A stretch of DNA of 64,000 nt from Syntrophotaleaceae bacterium (GTDB taxonomy: Bacteria > Desulfobacterota > Desulfuromonadia > Desulfuromonadales > Syntrophotaleaceae), in assembly GCA_041390365.1 (NCBI GenBank), contig JAWKQB010000001.1, forward strand, positions 1 through 64,000, read 5' to 3'. Made by a program: the position numbers and the translations under genes. Under the pieces are notes generated by a model. It was not told where the DNA came from and ran no database searches. It worked only from the letters and a program-made list of their open reading frames with translations. Every line of letters starts with the position of its first letter. Position 1 is the stretch's first letter. Below are positions 1 through 7,519 of the stretch, piece after piece.

Positions 1-3
1 CCA

Positions 4-233
4 GTCGCCCCCCGTGCGGGGGCGTGGATTGAAACACCCAGGTCGACGACACGGTCGGCGGCAGCGTGCAGTCGCCCCCCGTGCGGGGGCGTGGATTGAA
101 ACGACCAGGGCGCGGCGTGCCGCCTGATCCGTGATGTCGCCCCCCGTGCGGGGGCGTGGATTGAAACATTGTTGTCTCCTTTATCCGCTCGCGGGTGAGC
201 TGTCGCCCCCCGTGCGGGGGGGTGGATTGAAAC
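4..233 (+). CRISPR. CRISPR array, trailer end, type I-C-like repeats
   Basis: Four copies of a 32-bp repeat lie at 4-35, 71-102, 136-167 and 202-233. Each begins GTCGCCCCCCG and ends GTGGATTGAAAC, with a short internal C-run/G-run palindrome. Spacers are 35, 33 and 34 bp. The repeat length, palindrome and ATTGAAAC 3' end are typical of type I-C arrays. The last copy has one substitution (C to G at repeat position 20, base 221) and no repeat follows, so this is the leader-distal end. Transcription should be rightwards, and the leader and any cas genes should lie to the left of the window. Confidence 0.96.
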
Positions 234-295
234 CCTTGGGGCCGAGACGGAGATTATTTGGACACCGGTTTGTCGGGACGCTACATTGGCCCCCG

Positions 296-449
296 TGAGC
301 GCCAGCAAGCACCTGGGACAGCTACCGCCTCAAGCAGTCCCTGAAATGAGGTGAAAAAAGCTTCTTCGTTCTGAAATCGCCCTTTTAATCAACCGCCGGG
401 GGTGGTCAAAATTCGGTGCTCACAGGTGGTCAATTTTCGATTGTCATTT
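296..449 (+). mobile_element. Degraded IS21-family element: istB tail plus terminal repeats
   Basis: One reading frame at about 302-349 ends WDSYRLKQSLK-stop, which resembles the conserved (G)DSYRLK C-terminus of IstB, the IS21 ATPase helper. Two imperfect 22-bp direct repeats beginning GGTGGTCAA follow at 401-422 and 425-446 (17 of 22 identical). The second reads on into TTGTCATTTCC. Multiple short repeats of this kind, ending in CA about 100 bp past the istB stop, are typical of IS21-family right ends. Nothing upstream keeps a longer istB or istA frame, so this is a relic directly abutting the CRISPR trailer. Confidence 0.65.
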
Positions 450-507
450 CCTCCAAGTACTAGGTCGCCTCCATGTGGGGTCATAAAGTTTGATTTCATG
501 TAAGACA

Positions 508-531
508 AAAGCGGGCCTTCGGGCCCGCTTT
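508..531 (-). terminator. Bidirectional hairpin terminator
   Basis: A 10-bp perfect stem (AAAGCGGGCC / GGCCCGCTTT) with a TTCG tetraloop lies just past the stop of the DUF378 gene. The A and T tracts on either side allow it to work on both strands. It separates that gene from the IS21 relic. Confidence 0.85.
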
Positions 532-570
532 ATTTGAATGACTCCCCTTTGTGCGAGAATATCACCCGTC

Positions 571-819
571 CTACCGGGCAACCGTTTCGGGATGCCTGGC
601 CGAAGTGAAGTGAGCACACCAGCGATTCTTGATGGCCCTATAGCCGAACAGGTCGTAAAGGGCGCACAAACCGACAATGGAGTAAATGAATCGGCTTCCT
701 ACCGCCGTCGGACCGCCGAAAATGGCCGCCACCAGGTCAAACTGGAAAAATCCCACCAGTCCCCAGTTCAGTCCGCCGACTATCAGCAGAATGGTCACGA
801 TGGCATCCAGTGTTTTCAT
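571..819 (-). CDS. DUF378 small membrane protein
   Basis: An 82-residue protein. Residues 1-60 hold two hydrophobic helices with the pattern of the DUF378 family: an N-terminal KTLDAI, then GGLNWGLVG, then a second helix ending YDLFGY. The family is a small integral membrane protein of unknown function, usually 65-75 residues. The last 20 residues here are polar and probably not conserved. The ATG at 819 is preceded by AAAGGAGAG. The gene stands alone between a terminator and a divergent small gene. The family call is from memory of its motif. Confidence 0.8.
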   Translation of the reverse strand: MKTLDAIVTILLIVGGLNWGLVGFFQFDLVAAIFGGPTAVGSRFIYSIVGLCALYDLFGYRAIKNRWCAHFTSARHPETVAR

Positions 820-982
820 GACTCTCTCCTTTAGTTTGCAAATGACACCTGCGTGCGCTTGCGGGTCGTCTCAACCGCTTTTGAAAACGACCCCCCGCGA
901 TTTCATTTTACAAAATGGTGAACGCCTGTCAATTTGGATAACTCTTTAATTCTCCGTTGAAAATTAGAATACAGGTCGGGTA

Positions 983-1010
983 TTGACATCCTCTGGATGA
1001 ACGATAAACA
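983..1010 (+). promoter_or_regulatory. Putative sigma-70 promoter
   Basis: A consensus -35 TTGACA at 983-988 is followed after 16 nt by TAAACA at 1005-1010. It lies 30 bp before the start of the small membrane protein gene at 1041. The -35 is perfect and the -10 is only partial. Confidence 0.5.
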
Positions 1011-1040
1011 AGAGGGAAAAACTATTCGACGGAGGAATTT

Positions 1041-1289
1041 ATGAGCGCTTTGAAGATGGTTCGCAGGGAAGAGGAATCCAGGCAGGAGAAAATGGCGAAA
1101 ATGATCGAAGACCGGGTGGCCCAAATCCCTTCTGACGCCTTTCTCTGGGCCGCCGGTTTGTCCATTCTCGGCAGCCTGGCCATGAAGGTTACCCAGCGGG
1201 ATGAAAATGCCCTGTTTATCGGCCAGTGGGCGCCCACTCTGCTTATCCTGGGGCTGTACAGCAAATTCACCAAGCGGCTCATGCGCTAA
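1041..1289 (+). CDS. Small membrane protein of unknown function
   Basis: An 82-residue protein. A charged N-terminal half (about 1-30, rich in Glu, Lys and Arg, probably helical) precedes two hydrophobic segments around 34-48 and 61-75. The protein ends in a basic tail. A strong GGAGG lies 5 nt before the ATG, and a sigma-70-like promoter lies just upstream. I do not recognise the family. The layout is that of a small inner-membrane protein with a cytoplasmic N-terminus. The coding call rests on the ribosome-binding site and the coherent membrane pattern. Confidence 0.7.
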   Translation: MSALKMVRREEESRQEKMAKMIEDRVAQIPSDAFLWAAGLSILGSLAMKVTQRDENALFIGQWAPTLLILGLYSKFTKRLMR

Positions 1290-1356
1290 ACCGTTTTGAT
1301 CCTGTTTTTTCAGCACGCCTGCCTTGTCCTGTCTCGGCGGAGTCGACCTTTTCATT

Positions 1357-1983
1357 TTACAGTTTTGCCGTGGCGAGCTTGAGGGCAAGGCCTAAAAAAA
1401 CAAGTCCCGCCAATCGATTCATGATGTGCTGGGTTTTAGGGCTGCGGCTCAGCCAATGACCCAAAGTACCGGCAAGCAGAGACACGCCGCCGAAAACCAG
1501 GACTGTCGAGATGATGAAAATTCCACCAAGAACCATCATCTGCAAGGACAGGGGCCCACGGGCGGGATCGGTAAACTGCGGCAGAAAGGCCAGGAAGAAG
1601 AGGGAGACCTTGGGGTTGGTCAGGTTCATGAGAATGCCCCGGCGATAGAGCCTGCCCAATCCGGGGTTCCTGTCTTTCTCGCCCTCCAGCCGAAGCGCCG
1701 AGGCCCGGAAGGCCTGCCAGGCCAGGTAGAGCAGGTAGCCGGCTCCGAGAATTTTAAGAAAGAGGAAGGCGAGGGGGGAGGCCTGAAAAATGATGGCGAC
1801 CCCGAGAGCGACCGCTGCGGTGTGAACCGTCAGGCCGGTACAGAGACCCAGGGTCACGGTGAAGCCCGCCGATCGGCCGAAAAGGGCGGACTGGGTCAGG
1901 ACAAATAGATTGTCCGGTCCCGGCGCGAGGGCCAGTAACAGAGAGGCGAGGAAGAAGGCGGTGATGGTTTCGACAGGAATCAT
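1357..1983 (-). CDS. LysE/RhtB-family amino acid exporter
   Basis: A 208-residue protein, the normal size for LysE-type translocators. The N-terminus reads SLLLALAPGPDNLFVL, the family signature around the first membrane helix. Six hydrophobic segments follow, with a conserved KILGAGYLLYLAW in the third and LTNPKVSLFFLAF in the middle. Members export amino acids such as lysine, homoserine or threonine, or other small amphiphilic solutes; the substrate cannot be read from sequence. The start at 1983 lacks a strong ribosome-binding site. The gene may share a transcript with the PfpI-family gene 61 bp upstream. Confidence 0.9.
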   Translation of the reverse strand: MIPVETITAFFLASLLLALAPGPDNLFVLTQSALFGRSAGFTVTLGLCTGLTVHTAAVALGVAIIFQASPLAFLFLKILGAGYLLYLAWQAFRASALRLEGEKDRNPGLGRLYRRGILMNLTNPKVSLFFLAFLPQFTDPARGPLSLQMMVLGGIFIISTVLVFGGVSLLAGTLGHWLSRSPKTQHIMNRLAGLVFLGLALKLATAKL

Positions 1984-2044
1984 AAGGTCAATCCAGGAGT
2001 AGCGCGTGACCTGAGGGGTGAGGGGTACACCTGAAACCTTCCCC

Positions 2045-2578
2045 CTAGCCCCTGTCTTTCTCGATCAATGCCTCGATAATGGTTCGGCTGAAGGCCGGCA
2101 GGTCTTCTGGTTTGCGGGAGGTGATGATGTTGCCGTCCCGCACCACTTCCCGGTCGACATAGCTGGCACCGGCGTTGATCAGATCGTCTTTTATGGCAAA
2201 AAAGCAGGTCACCTGGCGGCCCCGCACCAGATCGGCGGAGGCCAGCATCCATCCGCCGTGGCAGATGGCGGCCACGACCTTGCCGGCTTTTCCGGCGTCC
2301 CGGACCAGTTCGATCATCTTGTCGTGACGGCGCATATGGTCGGGCGCATAGCCGCCGGGAATGATGACGGCGTCGAAGTCCGCGCCCCGCACTTCATCCA
2401 TGGATGCGTCGGCCTGGGCAGGATAACCGTGCTTGGACTGGTACCCCTTGCGTTCCGGGCCGACAATCGTCACCTGCGCGCCGGCCTCCCGGAAACGGAG
2501 TACGGGATACCACAATTCCAGGTCCTCGTAAATATTTTCGATCAGTACAGCAATCTTTTTCCCCTGCAAAATCATCAT
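2045..2578 (-). CDS. DJ-1/PfpI-family protein (class I amidotransferase fold)
   Basis: A 177-residue protein with the PfpI layout. It has a GKKIAVLIE first strand, an acidic residue in YEDLELWYP, the IIPGGYAPD loop and the nucleophile elbow AAICHGGW, whose Cys-His pair matches the proposed catalytic dyad. Family members have been assigned protease, glyoxalase or deglycase activities, so the reaction is open. The reading frame extends to 2641. The ATG at 2578 is preferred because AAAGGAG lies 4 nt upstream and the product then begins at the conserved fold. Confidence 0.9.
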   Translation of the reverse strand: MMILQGKKIAVLIENIYEDLELWYPVLRFREAGAQVTIVGPERKGYQSKHGYPAQADASMDEVRGADFDAVIIPGGYAPDHMRRHDKMIELVRDAGKAGKVVAAICHGGWMLASADLVRGRQVTCFFAIKDDLINAGASYVDREVVRDGNIITSRKPEDLPAFSRTIIEALIEKDRG

Positions 2579-2658
2579 CCGGCTCCTTTCGTCAGGTTTT
2601 CTTTCAGTATAGCCTTTTGGAGGATGTTCAGAATTGAGCAAGCCTCAGGGTCGGAATT

Positions 2659-2687
2659 TATCCTGTCTATCCTGTCCATCCCTGTTC
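2659..2687. repeat. Degenerate 9-bp tandem repeat
   Basis: TATCCTGTC, TATCCTGTC(C) and ATCCCTGTT follow one another in the gap between the photolyase and the PfpI-family gene. Similar 6- and 9-bp intergenic repeats recur elsewhere in this window. Confidence 0.5.
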
Positions 2688-2708
2688 AATGAAGATTTTG
2701 CTTTATGG

Positions 2709-4199
2709 TTATTTCAAGGTTTTCTTTGGGTCCTCCGACCCGTACCGCTTCAGATAATTTTTCACCGAAACCTTGCGGGCGGTGTTTTCCGAACTCATGT
2801 AACGGATCTTGCCGAATATCGGCCGTTCCGGCCCCCAGGCCCGGTCGAATTGCCCCAGGCACCAGGTGATGCCGCTGTAGCTGTTGGGATCCCGGCCGTC
2901 GATGGCGTAGCGGTCATTGAGCTCGATCAGGATGTCCAGGGCCTGCCGGGGGGAGCGGGTCCACTGCAGAATTTTCTTGCCCCATAGCATGCGCAGGTAG
3001 TTGTGCAGGCGCCCTTCAGTGAGCAACTGCCTCTGGGCGGCGTTCCAGAGGGGGTCGTGGGTTCGCGCCGACTCCAGCTCCTCCTTGTCGTAAAGAAAGG
3101 GACGAGGGTCATCCGCATGGGCGAGGAGGGTTTTTTGGGCCCAGTCGGGCAGGGCGTCGAACCGGTCGTAGTCATCATTGCGGGCACAATGGATGTAGCC
3201 GAGTTCGCGCCAGGTCACGAGCTGATCGAGAAAGGCTTCGGTGTTCTCGCCGAGGCCCCACCATCCTCTGCGTTTGCCCTTTTGCTCGGGTGACAGGTCG
3301 GCCGGAGACCAGTTGCGGGATTGCAGCAGCTCGGAAACCATCTGGTGGGAACTGATGTGCCCCCAGCGCAGGTACGGGGACAGGCCGCTGGTCACGTCCT
3401 GTTCAGGCTGGTTCCGATCTGCGGCGTAACGGGCCAGCTTCTCCTCAAGGAAGTCCTGCCAGAGCTGTTCGGCTGCCTCGCTCCCCCCGGTCTTCTGAAC
3501 GCGGTCTGGTTTAAGGGCCAGGGGCAGATCCGCGGGGATCCGCCGGCCGGGGTCGAGAAGTCCCGGATCGGCCTGCGGCCAGCGCTGCAGAATCTTTTTG
3601 GGGATTGCCCGGGGCGGTGGCAGTTCGATGTCGCGCCAGGGGTCGGCTTCCGGCAGCAGGAACAGGTGTCCCGGCAGCAGCTGCTGCAGGAACCTGCGGA
3701 AGGAGTAGGCTCTGGTGAAATCCCGATCCGCGGCCTGCAAAGGCAACAGGCCGTTGCCGTCGACGGCGTCGAGGCGGACCGGCAGGCGCTCGGCCATGTC
3801 GTTCAGCTCTTTCCGCATCCAGAGGAGGGGATGATCGTCGGTGATAATCAGGCAGGATGTGCGGGCCAGTTCTTCCATCAGGCCGGCAATCTCCTGCGGC
3901 CCCCGCTCCACGAAGGGATAATAAAGGGCCGGTTTATCCCTCAGCCGCCGGGCATTGACGGCCATGCCGTCCAGGGCGAAGTGATGATGGCGGAGGCTTG
4001 CCAGCGGTTCGTCGCAGGCCAGGGTTTCGAGGATCAGCAAAGGCTTGGCCAGAACGACAGCCTGATGCAGGGCATGCTGCAAAGCGAAGTTCCATCCGGT
4101 GCGCCGCGCGGCCCGCATCCAGTAGAGGATGTAATGACCCCCTTCGGAAATCGGCTGCTGGTTGGCGATGAAGAGCCTTTCGGCGGGTATGGGCTGCAT
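2709..4199 (-). CDS. phrB: Class II CPD photolyase
   Basis: A 496-residue deoxyribodipyrimidine photolyase that would use FADH- and blue light to split cyclobutane dimers. The C-terminal FAD/catalytic half carries class II hallmarks: SGLSPYLRWGHIS, the ENTEAFLDQLVTWRELGY block, DPLWNAAQ-QL, then GRLHNYLRMLWGKKILQW and LNDRYAIDGRDPNSYSGI. The N-terminal photolyase domain (about 15-150) is intact. AGGAAG lies 5 nt before the ATG. The gene starts 15 bp after the corA stop, so the two are probably co-transcribed. A DUF523/DUF1722 gene of the kind found beside E. coli phr lies just beyond corA. Confidence 0.95.
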   Translation of the reverse strand: MQPIPAERLFIANQQPISEGGHYILYWMRAARRTGWNFALQHALHQAVVLAKPLLILETLACDEPLASLRHHHFALDGMAVNARRLRDKPALYYPFVERGPQEIAGLMEELARTSCLIITDDHPLLWMRKELNDMAERLPVRLDAVDGNGLLPLQAADRDFTRAYSFRRFLQQLLPGHLFLLPEADPWRDIELPPPRAIPKKILQRWPQADPGLLDPGRRIPADLPLALKPDRVQKTGGSEAAEQLWQDFLEEKLARYAADRNQPEQDVTSGLSPYLRWGHISSHQMVSELLQSRNWSPADLSPEQKGKRRGWWGLGENTEAFLDQLVTWRELGYIHCARNDDYDRFDALPDWAQKTLLAHADDPRPFLYDKEELESARTHDPLWNAAQRQLLTEGRLHNYLRMLWGKKILQWTRSPRQALDILIELNDRYAIDGRDPNSYSGITWCLGQFDRAWGPERPIFGKIRYMSSENTARKVSVKNYLKRYGSEDPKKTLK

Positions 4200-4214
4200 G
4201 AAAGCTTCCTTTGG

Positions 4215-5312
4215 TCACAACCAGTGTTTTTTGCGGAAGTAAAAGAACATGCCGCCGGCCATTGCCAGCATGAACAGCCAGAGCAGAGGGTAGCTCCATC
4301 GCCAGTGCAGCTCCGGCATATGCTCGAAGTTCATGCCATAAATGCCGGCGATGAACGTCAGCGGGATGAAGATCGTAGCGATGATGGTGAGTACCTTCAT
4401 GACCTCGTTCATGCGGTTGCTGATGCTGGACAGATAGAGATCCAGCAGGCCGGAGAGAATGTCGCGGAAGGTTTCCACCGTATCGATGATGTTGATCGTA
4501 TGGTCATAGACATCCCTCAAAAAGATACCGGTGGTTTCGCTGATCAGGCTGGACTCGCTTCTCTGCAGCCCGTTGATCAGTTCCCGCAGAGGCCAGACGG
4601 CTTTGCGCAACAGGATCATCTCCCGCTTGAAGTGATGAATTTTTTCCAGTGTACGCGGCGTTGGCTGCACGACAAGTTCATCCTCGAGCTGTTCAATCTG
4701 TTCGCCGATCTGTTCCAGGATGCCGAAATAGCTGTCGACGACGGCATCCAGGAGGGCATAGGCCAGATAATCGGCCCCCATTCTGCGGATGCGTCCCTTG
4801 CCGTTGCGCAACCTCTCCCGCACTCCGTCGAAGACATCTCCCGGGCGCTGCTGAAAGGATAGCACCAATTTCTCCGTCAGGATCAGGCTGATCTGCTCGG
4901 TGCGAATTCCCGTAGTCTCGTCGAGGTGCAGCATTTTCAGAACCAGGAAAAAATAGGTGTCGAAGTCTTCGGCCTTCGGCCGGTGTTCGGTGTTGGCAAT
5001 ATCTTCCAGTACCAGGGAGTGCAGACCGAAGTCGGTGCCGATTTTTTCCAACACCTCGAGTTGGTGGACGCCGTTCAGGTTGATCCAGGTCGTGGTGGCC
5101 GATTTCGTGAAAGCAAGGCATTCCCCGGGATCGCTGATTGTCTGTTCGGTCAGATGCTGAAGGTCGTAATCCATGACCTGGATTCCAACCGGTTCGCTTG
5201 GCGCTTCGCCGATGTGGATCAGGGTGCCGGGCGGTCGGCCAGCCTTGTGAGAGGTTTTGGGCAACAGTTTTTTGCGCGATCGATTTTTCTGCTGTTTGAC
5301 CCCGGGACGCAT
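4215..5312 (-). CDS. corA: CorA-family Mg2+/divalent cation channel
   Basis: A 365-residue protein with a long acidic cytoplasmic domain and two C-terminal membrane helices. The YGMNFEHMPE segment after the first helix is the GMN selectivity motif of CorA channels. The N-terminus (1-25) is very basic and probably disordered. AGGAG lies 7 nt before the ATG at 5312. The family forms homopentameric Mg2+ (or Co2+/Ni2+) channels gated by cytoplasmic Mg2+. The pairing with a photolyase in one operon is not usual, and I see no functional reason for it. Confidence 0.95.
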   Translation of the reverse strand: MRPGVKQQKNRSRKKLLPKTSHKAGRPPGTLIHIGEAPSEPVGIQVMDYDLQHLTEQTISDPGECLAFTKSATTTWINLNGVHQLEVLEKIGTDFGLHSLVLEDIANTEHRPKAEDFDTYFFLVLKMLHLDETTGIRTEQISLILTEKLVLSFQQRPGDVFDGVRERLRNGKGRIRRMGADYLAYALLDAVVDSYFGILEQIGEQIEQLEDELVVQPTPRTLEKIHHFKREMILLRKAVWPLRELINGLQRSESSLISETTGIFLRDVYDHTINIIDTVETFRDILSGLLDLYLSSISNRMNEVMKVLTIIATIFIPLTFIAGIYGMNFEHMPELHWRWSYPLLWLFMLAMAGGMFFYFRKKHWL

Positions 5313-5354
5313 GAAAAACTCCTGTTTCGTTGGGAATTCGTGAACGTTTTCGGG

Positions 5355-5384
5355 TACAATTTACCCCATAGGGGTTGTCATAAC
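5355..5384 (+). promoter_or_regulatory. Possible promoter/operator in the corA divergent gap
   Basis: The 84-bp gap between corA and the divergent DUF523/DUF1722 gene has a -10-like TACAAT at 5355-5360. It is followed by a small perfect palindrome, CCCCATAGGGG, a position suited to a repressor or activator. No good -35 is visible. Confidence 0.3.
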
Positions 5385-5396
5385 AAAGGGTTTTCC

Positions 5397-6344
5397 ATGG
5401 ATAAAATTCGTCTCGGCATCAGTGCCTGCCTCCTGGGACAGCAGGTCAGGTATAACGGGGGCCACCAACTCGATCATTTTTTGCGTGACACCCTCGGTCA
5501 ATTCGTCGAGTTTGTCCCGGTCTGTCCGGAGGTCGAAATGGGGCTGCCGATACCCCGGGAGACTCTCCGCCTGGTGGGCGATGGTGATTCCCCCCGCCTG
5601 GTGTTCTCCCAAAGCGGCGGCGACGTTACCGAACAGATGAAGGAATGGGCTTCCGGGCGATTGGACGAACTGGCCAGGGAGGATCTGTGTGGTTTCGTTT
5701 TCAAGGCCAAGTCGCCGAGCAGCGGCATGGAGCGGGTCAAAGTCTATGACCGCAATGGTGTGCCGACCAAAAAAGGGGTGGGCCTGTTCGCTCGCCTGTT
5801 CATGGAGCGTTTTCCGCTTCTGCCCGTAGAAGAGGACGGACGATTGCACGACCCGCGGCTGCGGGAAAATTTCATCGAAGGAATTTTCACCTTTCGCCGC
5901 TGGCGCAGTCTGCTTTCCGGAGGAGTACAGGTTTCGAGGATAGTCGAATTCCATTCCCGGCACAAATTGCTGTTGATGTCGCACAATATTGAACTGGCCA
6001 GGCAGATGGGCAAGCTGGTTGCCCGGGCAGGGCAGGTTCCGCCCGAGGAACTGCTGGAGGCGTACCAGGGGCTATTGATGAAGACGGTCCGTCTGCCGGC
6101 CACTCCGGCAAAACATGTCAATGTCCTCATGCACGCCCTGGGTTATTTCAAGCGCCAGCTGACCGCCGATGAAAAGCAGGAAATGCTCGAGCTTCTCGAA
6201 CGTTATCGGGAAAAGGTCGTACCATTGAGCGTGCCTGTGACCCTGCTCAATCACTATGTAAGAAAATATCGCCCCCCCTACCTGGCGGAGCAGGTCTACC
6301 TCCACCCTCATCCCGTCGAACTCCATCTCCGCATGGGATTGTAG
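5397..6344 (+). CDS. DUF523-DUF1722 fusion protein (YbgA-related)
   Basis: A 315-residue protein. Residues 1-150 are the DUF523 domain, with the cysteine-bearing start GISACLLGQQVRYNGGH, CPEVEMGL and LFARLF. The C-terminal half (about 170-315) is DUF1722, with HKLLLMSH and the KYRPPYLAEQVYL ending. In E. coli the DUF1722 protein YbgA is encoded directly beside phr, and related proteins often accompany photolyases. Here the photolyase lies one gene away on the other strand. The function is unknown, and Cys residues in DUF523 hint at a metal or cluster site. The frame extends upstream to 4926, but ATG 5397 gives the conserved start. Confidence 0.9.
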   Translation: MDKIRLGISACLLGQQVRYNGGHQLDHFLRDTLGQFVEFVPVCPEVEMGLPIPRETLRLVGDGDSPRLVFSQSGGDVTEQMKEWASGRLDELAREDLCGFVFKAKSPSSGMERVKVYDRNGVPTKKGVGLFARLFMERFPLLPVEEDGRLHDPRLRENFIEGIFTFRRWRSLLSGGVQVSRIVEFHSRHKLLLMSHNIELARQMGKLVARAGQVPPEELLEAYQGLLMKTVRLPATPAKHVNVLMHALGYFKRQLTADEKQEMLELLERYREKVVPLSVPVTLLNHYVRKYRPPYLAEQVYLHPHPVELHLRMGL

Positions 6345-6484
6345 GGGCTTATTTTTTACAAGAGAATATTTGTCATTTTCAGATATATTTATTAGAAATG
6401 ATCGTTTTCGATATGCCATGCCGAGAGGTTTTTAGGTTGAGGAGACAGGCAGGGCACGTCAAGTGGAATAGGGAGGGAAGAAAG

Positions 6485-7519
6485 TTGCAGGATCTGGAAA
6501 AGGGTTTTTGCGAAAACATCTTCCAAAATGCTCCCATGGGCATATTCCGCTCCACTCTGGATGGCCGGTTTGTCCGGGCGAATCCGGCGATGGCTGCCAT
6601 ATTCAAGTACGACTCCCCCGAAGAATTGATAGGGCATGTCAATAAATCCGGTATTGCCGAGGTCCTGTATGAGGAACCCGCCCGAAGAGAGGAAATCCTC
6701 CGCGAGATTCTGCAGGATCGGGAATGGAAAACTTTTATAGAACGCATGCGTTGCCGAGACGGCCGGGTGATTCCCTGCTATTTACACCTTCGTTCGGTCC
6801 CGACGAAAAATCAAGGTGTGGAGCTGGAAGGATTCGTCGAAGATGACACTGCGCGGACCGTGACGGAAAAGCGCCTTCATGAGTCCCTGGTCGAGAAGGA
6901 ATTATTGCTGAAGGAGATTCACCATCGGATCAAAAACAGTCTTCAGGTCATATCCAGTTTGCTTTATCTCCAGTCCAGAAAAATCAGCGATCCGGAGATT
7001 GTGCAGCATTTTGTAGAAAGCCAGAATCGAATCTATTCCATGGCCCTGGCACATGAACTGCTGTACCGAAACGAAAAGTTGTCCGATGTTCAGCTGCCTG
7101 ATTACGTCAGGAATCTTGTGCAAAGGATTGAGCAGGCTCTGAAACCGAAAGAAAAACAGGTCAACTGCCGGGTGTCTGTAGTGGAAATCCCTATGGATAT
7201 CCAACAGGTCATTCCCTGCGGGCTGCTGATCACGGAACTGGTGTCCAATGCCCTGAAACACGGCTTTCCCGGTGACCGCTCCGGGACCGTAAATGTGAGC
7301 CTGCTGCATAGGGACGATCGGTTCTGCCTGGAGGTCCGGGACGATGGCATCGGACTGCCGCAGGACCTGGATCTGGACAAGCCGAATTCACTGGGGATGC
7401 AACTGGTGAGGGCATTGACGTTACAACTTGACGGTACCCTGGAGCAGGTCAGGGGGAACGGTACCCTTATAAAGGTGGTCTTTCCCGTTCTGTATTCAAA
7501 AGGAAGCGTCCGTTTATGA
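6485..7519 (+). CDS. PAS sensor histidine kinase, HisKA_2 type
   Basis: A 344-residue cytoplasmic kinase. A PAS domain (about 15-130, from NAPMGIFRS) precedes the dimerisation/phosphoacceptor helix KELLLKEIHHRIKNSLQVI, whose His is the predicted autophosphorylation site of the HisKA_2 family. A HATPase follows, with N-box ELVSNALKHGF and G-box DDGIGLP. No membrane helix is present. The frame opens at 6398, but that ATG lacks a ribosome-binding site. TTG 6485 has GGGAGGG 7 nt upstream and is preferred. The stop overlaps the response regulator by 4 bp, so the two form a pair. Confidence 0.9.
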   Translation: MQDLEKGFCENIFQNAPMGIFRSTLDGRFVRANPAMAAIFKYDSPEELIGHVNKSGIAEVLYEEPARREEILREILQDREWKTFIERMRCRDGRVIPCYLHLRSVPTKNQGVELEGFVEDDTARTVTEKRLHESLVEKELLLKEIHHRIKNSLQVISSLLYLQSRKISDPEIVQHFVESQNRIYSMALAHELLYRNEKLSDVQLPDYVRNLVQRIEQALKPKEKQVNCRVSVVEIPMDIQQVIPCGLLITELVSNALKHGFPGDRSGTVNVSLLHRDDRFCLEVRDDGIGLPQDLDLDKPNSLGMQLVRALTLQLDGTLEQVRGNGTLIKVVFPVLYSKGSVRL

